A stretch of DNA of 39,446 nucleotides. Origin: a bacterium. GTDB taxonomy: Bacteria > Bacteroidota > Ignavibacteria > Ignavibacteriales > Melioribacteraceae. The DNA lies in contig DAHYUM010000005.1 in NCBI GenBank assembly GCA_027398005.1, positions 1-39,446 of the forward strand. The letters are read 5' to 3'. This document shows, one piece after another, positions 28,708-36,484 of the stretch. The notes below the pieces were generated by a model. That model made no database searches, was not told where the DNA came from, and saw only the letters and a list, made by a program, of their open reading frames with translations. Positions within the stretch are counted from its first letter, which is position 1; every line of letters begins with the position of its first letter. Made by a program: the position numbers and the translations under genes.

Positions 28708-30111
28708 TTGAGTAAAAAATTAGAAAAAATATTAATTCTTCTCATCGATTTCTTTACAATGAACATAGCCCTGATGTTCTTCTTTTATTTCAGGGTAAAT
28801 ACAGGCTGGTTCGATCTTATTACCGAACCGGTTCTGCTTTCGACCATGATTGCGGTTTATGTTTACTGGGTTGTATTCTTCACTTTTGCCGGCATGTACA
28901 AAACCTGGTTTGCATCCTCTCGGTTCGATGAGCTTTCCACCCTATTCAAGACCTCGTTCATCGGGGTTTTTCTCCTATTCTTTTTTATTATATACGACGA
29001 TTATATGCACGGAATGCCTCCGCAGCCTCCTACATTTATTCTTATTTACTGGGGACTCTTTTTCTTTCTGGTAGGCACCGGCAGGGTTGCAATACGCAGC
29101 ATTCAGAGAAGTCTTCTTATAAAAGGCATAGGTAGAAGGAACGCAATTATAGTAGGGTCCGGTTCTTCTGCAAGGAATATCTACCAGATGGTGCATAAAC
29201 ACAGGGGTCTGGGGCTGGATGTTCTTGGCTACGTTGCCGAAAAAAATGATGCCGGTGAATCTGCCCCTCTTAACGGTTCCGTTATAGGCGCCATTGAAGA
29301 TATTAAAGATATAATTTTGAATAATAACATAAAGACTGTAATTATTGCCCTTGAAAGGCACGAAGAGGAAATTATTTCGGGCGTAATTGAAAAATGTGAA
29401 GGTACAAATGTATCGCTTAAAATTGTGCCCGATCTTTACGAGATTATGAGCGGCCAGGCGCGCACAAGCCAGATATACGGTTTTCCGCTTATTGACATTA
29501 TGCCCGAGCTGATGCCCGAATGGGAAAAAAGCATGAAACGCATTATAGATATTTTAATGTCATTCATACTTTTAATTGTTTCGTTTCCTGTTACCTTAAT
29601 TGCGGCAATAGCCATAAAGCTCGAAAGCAGGGGGCCTGTTTTTTATAAGCAGGAAAGAATGGGGCTTAACGGAAAAGTATTTAAAATAATAAAATTCAGG
29701 TCGATGGTTCAGGATGCCGAAAAGGCGAGCGGGCCCGTCTGGTCCACAAAAGGGGATTCGAGAATAACTAAAGTAGGCAAATTTATCAGGCGTGTAAGAA
29801 TAGACGAAATACCGCAGATAATAAATATCTTCAAGGGGGAAATGAGTTTTGTAGGGCCCCGCCCCGAAAGGCCTTTCTTTGTTGAAAAACTTTCGCAGGA
29901 AATTCCGCTGTATAAAAGAAGATTGAAAGTCCGTCCCGGTGTAACCGGCTGGGCTCAGGTTAAGCACAAATATGACGAATCGATTGACGATGTTAAGGTT
30001 AAGCTAAGGTACGATTTGTTTTACATTGAAAACATATCCTTAAGAATGGATTTCAAGATAATATTCCGTACGGTTTTTGTGGTTCTATTCGGCAAAGGGC
30101 ATTTTGAATAA
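28708..30111 (+). CDS. Polyprenyl-phosphate hexose-1-phosphate transferase (WbaP-like polytopic phosphoglycosyltransferase), intact
   Basis: N-terminal TMs, Rossmann-like middle (NAIIVGSGSSARNI), complete catalytic domain KRIIDILMS...GPVFYKQERMGLNGKVFKIIKFRSM...RIDEIPQIINIFKGEMSFVGPRPE...RPGVTGWAQV. TTG start. Confidence 0.92.
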   Translation: MSKKLEKILILLIDFFTMNIALMFFFYFRVNTGWFDLITEPVLLSTMIAVYVYWVVFFTFAGMYKTWFASSRFDELSTLFKTSFIGVFLLFFFIIYDDYMHGMPPQPPTFILIYWGLFFFLVGTGRVAIRSIQRSLLIKGIGRRNAIIVGSGSSARNIYQMVHKHRGLGLDVLGYVAEKNDAGESAPLNGSVIGAIEDIKDIILNNNIKTVIIALERHEEEIISGVIEKCEGTNVSLKIVPDLYEIMSGQARTSQIYGFPLIDIMPELMPEWEKSMKRIIDILMSFILLIVSFPVTLIAAIAIKLESRGPVFYKQERMGLNGKVFKIIKFRSMVQDAEKASGPVWSTKGDSRITKVGKFIRRVRIDEIPQIINIFKGEMSFVGPRPERPFFVEKLSQEIPLYKRRLKVRPGVTGWAQVKHKYDESIDDVKVKLRYDLFYIENISLRMDFKIIFRTVFVVLFGKGHFE

Positions 30112-30130
30112 ACAAATTAAAGGGTTTGGT

Positions 30131-30847
30131 TTGAAAACACTCGTTATAATACCTACTTATAATGAACTTGATAATGTCAGGAAGCTGATTCCCGATATAC
30201 TTGAGAGGCATCCCGATTTTAATGTTCTTATAGTTGATGACGGAAGCCCCGACGGCACCGGCTCTTATGTTAAAGATTTAAGCCTTAAGGATGAAAGGGT
30301 TAAACTGCTTGAAAGGGAAAAGAAGCTTGGGCTTGGAACTGCATACGTTGCAGGGTTCAGGTATATGCTTTCCAACGGATACGACCTTGCATTGCAGATG
30401 GATGCTGATTATTCGCACGACCCGGGAGAACTGAAAAATTTTATTAACGCAGCCCAAAATTACGACCTTATAATAGGCAGCCGTTATATAACAGGGGTTA
30501 ATGTTGTAAATTGGCCTTTAAGACGTCTTTTGCTCAGTTATTTCGCAAATATATATTCCAGAATTATAACGGGCATTCCGGTAAAGGACTGTACCGGCGG
30601 ATTTAAATGTTTCCGCCGCGCCGTATTGGAATCGATAAACTTGGATAAAATTAAATCGAACGGATATTCTTTCCAGATAGAGATGAATTACAAAGCATGG
30701 AAAAACGGATTCCGCATTGGCGAAATTCCTATAATATTTGTCGATAGAATTATGGGGCATTCAAAAATGTCTAAAAGCATTGTTTACGAAGCGGTTTTTA
30801 TGGTCTGGAAATTAAGAATCAGAAGCATTTTCGGTAAATTAAATTAA
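30131..30847 (+). CDS. Polyprenol monophosphomannose synthase-like glycosyltransferase (Dpm1-type GT2)
   Basis: TLVIIPTYNELDNVRKLI, VDDGSPDGTG, LGLGTAYVAGFRYML, QMDADYSHDPGEL, IGSRYITG, DCTGGFKCFRR. Start at TTG 30131 rather than 30077, which overlaps the upstream gene. Confidence 0.85.
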   Translation: MKTLVIIPTYNELDNVRKLIPDILERHPDFNVLIVDDGSPDGTGSYVKDLSLKDERVKLLEREKKLGLGTAYVAGFRYMLSNGYDLALQMDADYSHDPGELKNFINAAQNYDLIIGSRYITGVNVVNWPLRRLLLSYFANIYSRIITGIPVKDCTGGFKCFRRAVLESINLDKIKSNGYSFQIEMNYKAWKNGFRIGEIPIIFVDRIMGHSKMSKSIVYEAVFMVWKLRIRSIFGKLN

Positions 30848-30854
30848 TCTAGTA

Positions 30855-32843
30855 ATGAAAGATCTCTCAATTATAATAGTAAACTATAATGTTAAGGAGT
30901 TTCTGCAGAATCTTCTCTATTCAATAGAAAAGGCATCGCAGAATCTGTCGGTTGAAACATTCGTAGTGGATAATGCCTCTGACGACGGAAGCGTTGATAT
31001 TATAAAAGAGAAATTCCCCTCTGTAAATTTAATTGCCAATAAAACGAATATAGGTTTTGGGGCGGCCAACAATATGGCCATGGCTAAGTCTGCCGGTAAA
31101 TATGTTCTTCTCATTAATCCCGATACTATTGTTAAGGAAGACACACTTGTAAAGATGGTTTCTTTCTTCGAAAGCCGTAAAGATGCCGGCATAGCAGGGT
31201 GCCGAGTGCTTAACCCCGACGGGTCTCTTCAGCTTGCGTGCAGAAGAAGTTTCCCCGGTCCGTGGACCTCTTTTACGAAAGTTACCGGATTAAGTTCTTT
31301 ATTCCCGAAGAGCAGGCTTTTTGCAAAATATAATTTGACTTATCTTGACGAGAACAAGACCTACGAAGTAGATGCAGTATCCGGCTCTTTTATGATGATG
31401 AGCCGCGAGGCATATAATAAGGTGGGCGGGTTCGATGAACAGTTCTTTATGTACGGCGAAGATATTGACCTTTGCTACAGAACCCAAAAAGCCGGTTTTA
31501 AAGTTTACTTTTTTCATGAGACTGAAATTATCCACTACAAAGGGGAAAGCACTAAACGAAGCAGTATAGACGAGACAACGGTGTTTTACCAGGCAATGCA
31601 TTTATTTGTCCGTAAACATCTTTCCTCTTCATTTATAGTAGAATTAATCCTTCAGTTCGCAATTTTCATCAGAAAGATATTCGCTTTCCTAAATATATAC
31701 CGTTTGATTGCCGCCGGCATTGTAATCGATTTTGTAATATTTTCATTCTCATTACTGGCGGCCGAAAAAATATACGGAATGTTTAAAGCGCACAGTTTCC
31801 CCGAGTATTCAAAACCGTGGGTTTTTATTGTACCTGCTTTTATTCAGGTAATGGTTTCAGCATTCTCAATGGCATATAAGAAAAATTCCATTTCCATTCT
31901 GCGAAGCCTTATATCGCTATTTTACGGAATACTGCTTCTTTCGACTATTACATATTTCTTTAAAGGTGTGGCATTCAGCAGAGCCCTTCTGCTTATCAAT
32001 TACATTATAGTATTAATTGCATTCCCCCTCTGGAGAATTATCTTTAAGGCTAAATTCAAAATAGGCATAGTTGCAGAATCGAGAAAAATAGGCACTCTTG
32101 TTGTAGGAACCGGCGAAAACGCCCTAAAGCTTGCCGCAAAACTAAATGCAAGTTTTACCAGTATTTACAGGGTAGCCGGGCTGATAGGGCAGACACGAAA
32201 GCAGATAGGGGAGAAAATTGAAAAATACCCGGTGCTGGGGAGTATTGAAAATATTAAAAAAGTAATTAACGAAAATAAAATTGATAAGGTAATATTTTCG
32301 TCTGAAGAGCTATCGTATAACCAGATGTTTGCAATTGTAGCCGATTGCCAGGGGGAAAACGTTGAATTTGTAGTAGCGGGAAACGATTTGAATTACCTCG
32401 TAGGCAAATCATCAATTTCAATGCTCGATGATATTCCGCTCCTTAAACTTCAGTACAATATTTCCGATTTTATCCACAGGACCGCTAAAAGGAGTCTGGA
32501 TATTGCCCTTTCGTTATTTTTACTTGTATTAATATATCCTTTTGTTTTAATTGCAGGCCTCTTTAATGGCAAAAAAGGTCCGTTCAGGCGCTTTGTTCTT
32601 AATTCCTTCAAAGTTCTTAAAGGTGGAATCAGCTTTGTAGGTCCAAAGGATAAAGTTGAATATGAAGGCCTTTACGTAGGCAAGCCCGGGCTTACGGGGC
32701 TCTGGTTTACCGAAAATATAGACAGGAATGATTTTCAGGAAAACAAAAAACTTGATATCTTCTATGCGAAAAATCAAAATATATGGCTTGACCTCGAAAT
32801 TTTGGGCAAGTCTTTTTCTAAAATGTTTTACGGAGACAAATAG
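30855..32843 (+). CDS. Fusion: GT2 glycosyltransferase plus WbaP-like membrane/Rossmann region plus truncated, apparently non-catalytic phosphoglycosyltransferase module
   Basis: N-terminal [18 protein letters not shown]...[25 protein letters not shown] (GT2); middle TMs and [18 protein letters not shown]-terminal [19 protein letters not shown]...[15 protein letters not shown]...[10 protein letters not shown] without QERxG/KFRSM/DExPQ. Confidence 0.85.
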   Translation: MKDLSIIIVNYNVKEFLQNLLYSIEKASQNLSVETFVVDNASDDGSVDIIKEKFPSVNLIANKTNIGFGAANNMAMAKSAGKYVLLINPDTIVKEDTLVKMVSFFESRKDAGIAGCRVLNPDGSLQLACRRSFPGPWTSFTKVTGLSSLFPKSRLFAKYNLTYLDENKTYEVDAVSGSFMMMSREAYNKVGGFDEQFFMYGEDIDLCYRTQKAGFKVYFFHETEIIHYKGESTKRSSIDETTVFYQAMHLFVRKHLSSSFIVELILQFAIFIRKIFAFLNIYRLIAAGIVIDFVIFSFSLLAAEKIYGMFKAHSFPEYSKPWVFIVPAFIQVMVSAFSMAYKKNSISILRSLISLFYGILLLSTITYFFKGVAFSRALLLINYIIVLIAFPLWRIIFKAKFKIGIVAESRKIGTLVVGTGENALKLAAKLNASFTSIYRVAGLIGQTRKQIGEKIEKYPVLGSIENIKKVINENKIDKVIFSSEELSYNQMFAIVADCQGENVEFVVAGNDLNYLVGKSSISMLDDIPLLKLQYNISDFIHRTAKRSLDIALSLFLLVLIYPFVLIAGLFNGKKGPFRRFVLNSFKVLKGGISFVGPKDKVEYEGLYVGKPGLTGLWFTENIDRNDFQENKKLDIFYAKNQNIWLDLEILGKSFSKMFYGDK

Positions 32844-33793
32844 TGGCAAAGTATATATTGGATTTTGAAAAACCGATTCTCGAGCTCGAAAATAAAGTTG
32901 CCGAAATGAAGAAACTTGAGGATAACCTCGATATTAGGGACGAAATAAGCAATCTCGAAGAAAAGGTTATTCAGCTTAAAAAATCTATTTACGATAATCT
33001 TACACGCTGGCAGAGGGTTCAGCTTGCCCGCCACCCCGAACGCCCTTATACACTCGATTATATTTTTATGATGACTGATGATTTTGTTGAACTGCACGGC
33101 GACAGGCAGTTCGGCGACGATAAAGCTGTTATTGGAGGATTTTGCACTATTGACGAGCATAAAATTATGTTAATAGGACAGCAGAAGGGAAGGGATACAA
33201 AGCAGAATGTGTATAGAAATTTTGGTATGATGAATCCAGAAGGCTACCGAAAGGCGTTAAGATTAATGAAGCTTGCCGAAAAATATAATAAACCTATTGT
33301 AACATTTATAGATACTCCCGGCGCATATCCCGGCCTGGAAGCAGAACAGAGAGGGCAGGCAGAAGCTATTGCCCGCAACCTGATGGAAATGAGCCGTCTT
33401 AAAGTGCCTATTATTGTAGTAATTATTGGCGAAGGTGACAGCGGCGGCGCTTTGGGTATGGGCGTAGGAGATAGGATTTTAATGCTTCAGAATACCTGGT
33501 ATTCGGTTATAAGCCCCGAATCGTGTTCTAGCATTTTATGGCGCAGCTGGGAATATAAGGAACAGGCCGCAGAAGCTTTAAAACTATCGGCACCCGATTT
33601 ACTGGAACAGGGGATTATTGATAGGATTGTTCCGGAACCACTCGGCGGAGCTCATAAGGACCATAAACTGATGGCCGCTATTCTTAAAACTGTTCTAAAA
33701 GAAGAGCTTGCTTTATTTGTCAAAGCCGACCCGAAAAAATTCCTTGAAAAGAGAATTAAGAAATTCGGCAAAATGGGTATGTTTATTGAATAA
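32843..33793 (+). CDS. accA: Acetyl-CoA carboxylase carboxyltransferase subunit alpha
   Basis: [103 protein letters not shown] start overlapping the upstream stop. Confidence 0.97.
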   Translation: MAKYILDFEKPILELENKVAEMKKLEDNLDIRDEISNLEEKVIQLKKSIYDNLTRWQRVQLARHPERPYTLDYIFMMTDDFVELHGDRQFGDDKAVIGGFCTIDEHKIMLIGQQKGRDTKQNVYRNFGMMNPEGYRKALRLMKLAEKYNKPIVTFIDTPGAYPGLEAEQRGQAEAIARNLMEMSRLKVPIIVVIIGEGDSGGALGMGVGDRILMLQNTWYSVISPESCSSILWRSWEYKEQAAEALKLSAPDLLEQGIIDRIVPEPLGGAHKDHKLMAAILKTVLKEELALFVKADPKKFLEKRIKKFGKMGMFIE

Positions 33794-33824
33794 TATATTT
33801 TCTTGTTAACTATTCCGGTAACGT

Positions 33825-34244
33825 ATGATAATCAGTAAGACAAATCTTCGTGTCCGCTATGCCGATACGGATAAAATGCAGTTTGTATATAACGGCAAAT
33901 ATCTTGAGTATTTTGAAGTGGGCAGAACTGAACTGTTGAGAAATAACGGTCTCCCTTATTCCGAAATTGAAAAGAAAGGGTATCAGCTCCCATTGATTGA
34001 AGCGGGAGTTAAATATTTTAAGCCTGCAGTGTACGACGACCTTCTTGAAATTGAAGCCGTCGTAAAGGATATATTTTCGGCAAGACTCACTATTGAATAT
34101 ACTATCCGCAGAAGCGGTACCGGAGAAATAATTACGCAGGGTTTTACTACCCATATGTTTATTACAACCGATTCAAAAAAGGCTGTACGCCCTCCCAAGT
34201 TCTACGTAGATGCATTAAAGCATCATTTCGAAAATAAAGATTAA
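33825..34244 (+). CDS. YbgC/4HBT-family acyl-CoA thioesterase
   Basis: VRYADTDKMQFVYNGKYLEYFEVGRTELLR hotdog-fold signature. Confidence 0.88.
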   Translation: MIISKTNLRVRYADTDKMQFVYNGKYLEYFEVGRTELLRNNGLPYSEIEKKGYQLPLIEAGVKYFKPAVYDDLLEIEAVVKDIFSARLTIEYTIRRSGTGEIITQGFTTHMFITTDSKKAVRPPKFYVDALKHHFENKD

Positions 34245-34255
34245 TTGAGCACACG

Positions 34256-35722
34256 ATGAGCATTGGCGATAAGCTGAAAGAACTTACTAAAGATACCGTG
34301 GTTTACGGCATCAGTACGGTATTGGGACGTTTTTTAACATTTCTGCTGGTGCCTTTTTATACTCATGTGCTTAACCCTGCCGATTATGGCATCTGCTCTA
34401 ATATTTATTCTTATCTTGCTTTTATTTCGCTTGTTTATATATACGGAATGGATGTCGCGTTCCAGAAATATGCCGCTAATGCCGGCCATGTTGAAAAGAA
34501 AAATCTTTTTTCTACACCTTTTATATTTGTTTTCGGCACTTCAATAATCTTTTCTATTCTTATCTTTTCTGTTAAGGGAATGTTTAATTCCCTTATGGAA
34601 GTGCCTCCCCGGTATGACAGTCTGATTCTTTATATGATATTGATAATGTTTTTCGATTCCGTGGCATTAGTTCCTTTTGCCAACCTTAGGCTCGAAAGAA
34701 AGGCGAAGAAATTCGCGTCGATTAAATTCGTAAATATAATTATCCAAATCATTCTTAATTTCGTACTTATTTTTAAAATGAAGATGGGCATAGAGGCGAT
34801 TTTTATAAGCAATCTTGCCGCTTCGGTTGTTACATTCTTTCTTCTCGCAGGCGAAATTAAACGGTTTTTTGTATTTAAAATTGAAAAAAACACCCTCAAA
34901 AAAATGCTCTGGTTTGGTCTGCCCTATCTTCCGGCAAGCGTAGGGGCCACAATAGTGCAGGTGGTGGACCGCCCCCTTGTAATGAAAATGGCCGGAGCCG
35001 ATATGTGCGGTATTTACCAGGCTAACTACAAACTTGGCATTTTTATGATGCTTATTGTTTCTATGTTCCAGTATGCATGGCAGCCTTTTCTTCTAACGCA
35101 CGCAAAGGAAGAGAATGCTAAAGAGATATTTTCTAAAGTGCTTACCCTTTTCCTTATCGTTGCTTCGGCAATATGGATTATTATAAGCCTCTTCATAGAT
35201 AATCTGGTAAAATTCTCCCTATTCGGAAAAACCTTCTTCGGGGCCAAATACCAAACCGGCTGGGAAATTGTTCCTATTATTTTAATGGCTTACATTTTTC
35301 ACGGAATGTACGTCAATTTTACTGCCGGAATATATATAGAAGAAAAAAACAAATACCTTCCATTTATAACAGGCGCAGGGGCTCTTATAAATGTGGTTGT
35401 TAATTTATGGATTATTCCTGTGCTAGGTATTATGGGCGCCGCCCTTGCTACTCTTGCCAGCTATGTCCTCATGTCGAGCATGATTTTTGTGTTCGCCCAG
35501 AAGTACTACAGAATAAATTATGAATACAGGAAAGTAATAACAATTCTTTCAATGATTATAATAAGCGCCGGAATTTATTATTACCTTTATTATTCCGGCA
35601 ATTTGTACTTCTCATTTAAACTACTCATTCTGGCTCTTTTTATTACTCTTCTTTTTGCCCTCAAAGTGGTTAAAAAACAGGAAATTATTCCTGTCTTCAA
35701 TTCCCTCTTAAGAAGGAAATGA
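34256..35722 (+). CDS. Oligosaccharide flippase family protein (second in window)
   Basis: KDTVVYGISTVLGRFLTFLLVPFYTHVLNPADYGICSNIYSYLAF, typical of Wzx/PST family; multi-TM. Confidence 0.87.
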   Translation: MSIGDKLKELTKDTVVYGISTVLGRFLTFLLVPFYTHVLNPADYGICSNIYSYLAFISLVYIYGMDVAFQKYAANAGHVEKKNLFSTPFIFVFGTSIIFSILIFSVKGMFNSLMEVPPRYDSLILYMILIMFFDSVALVPFANLRLERKAKKFASIKFVNIIIQIILNFVLIFKMKMGIEAIFISNLAASVVTFFLLAGEIKRFFVFKIEKNTLKKMLWFGLPYLPASVGATIVQVVDRPLVMKMAGADMCGIYQANYKLGIFMMLIVSMFQYAWQPFLLTHAKEENAKEIFSKVLTLFLIVASAIWIIISLFIDNLVKFSLFGKTFFGAKYQTGWEIVPIILMAYIFHGMYVNFTAGIYIEEKNKYLPFITGAGALINVVVNLWIIPVLGIMGAALATLASYVLMSSMIFVFAQKYYRINYEYRKVITILSMIIISAGIYYYLYYSGNLYFSFKLLILALFITLLFALKVVKKQEIIPVFNSLLRRK

Positions 35723-35778
35723 CCCAAACTAAAATATTTCGGGAATTGTCCTTTTTAACTTATCACCTATACTTGCCA

Positions 35779-35810
35779 TTTTTAAACTTGCCGTCAGCTT
35801 AAGCTGACGG
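35779..35810 (+). repeat. Palindromic repeat unit, copy 1
   Basis: TTTTTAAACTTG followed by the perfect 20-bp palindrome CCGTCAGCTTAAGCTGACGG (35791-35810). Confidence 0.95.
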
Positions 35811-35888
35811 AATTAAAGCGATAAAAGTAGAAAAAGCTATTTATGGCTTTAACAAATCAGGTTAAACTTGAGATTTAATGAATTAGTG

Positions 35889-35920
35889 TTTTTAAACTTG
35901 CCGTCAGCTTAAGCTGACGG
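35889..35920 (+). repeat. Palindromic repeat unit, copy 2
   Basis: Identical 32-nt unit (palindrome 35901-35920), 110 bp downstream in direct orientation. Confidence 0.95.
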
Positions 35921-36002
35921 GAATTAAAAAAATATTTTTTACTTCAAAGTAGGAATTTAAATTTCATCCGATTAATTTGTACTCATAATTCAAAGGTGGT
36001 GG

Positions 36003-36458
36003 ATGGAACCGGTTAATGTAAAAATTAAGAGAATAAAAGGATTATTTAATGATATACCGCTTCCTGCATATGCTACGGAAGGGAGCAGCGGAATGGATTT
36101 AAGGGCTGCTGTTGAAGAGGATTTTATACTTAAATCGGGTAAATTCGCCCTTATTCCAACCAATTTAAGTGTCGAAATCCCCTACGGCTACGAAATTCAG
36201 GTAAGGCCCCGCAGCGGTCTTGCCGCCAAAAACGGAATAAGCGTTCTCAATACTCCCGGAACAATCGATTCGGATTACAGAGGCGAAGTTAAAGTTATTC
36301 TTTTTAATTTCGGCCAAGATGATTTTGTTATTAAAAGAGGCGAAAGAATCGCTCAGATGGTTCTGGCTAAGGTTTATTTAGCCCGCTTAGTTGAATCGGA
36401 TGAATTGAATAACAGTTCCCGTGGCGAAGGCGGATTTGGCCATACGGGTAAACATTAG
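36003..36458 (+). CDS. dut: Deoxyuridine 5'-triphosphate nucleotidohydrolase (dUTPase)
   Basis: [70 protein letters not shown]; all five dUTPase motifs. Confidence 0.97.
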   Translation: MEPVNVKIKRIKGLFNDIPLPAYATEGSSGMDLRAAVEEDFILKSGKFALIPTNLSVEIPYGYEIQVRPRSGLAAKNGISVLNTPGTIDSDYRGEVKVILFNFGQDDFVIKRGERIAQMVLAKVYLARLVESDELNNSSRGEGGFGHTGKH

Positions 36459-36484
36459 TTTAGAAAGCGAGGTAGTTTTTATAG

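Noticed and set aside
30077-30130. Upstream start of the Dpm1-like GT in the ORF track
   Set aside because: Would overlap the end of the phosphoglycosyltransferase gene by 35 nt. The conserved domain begins right after TTG 30131.
35779-35920. CRISPR array
   Set aside because: Only two units, a fully palindromic core, a 78-nt spacer and no cas genes in the window; does not fit a CRISPR.
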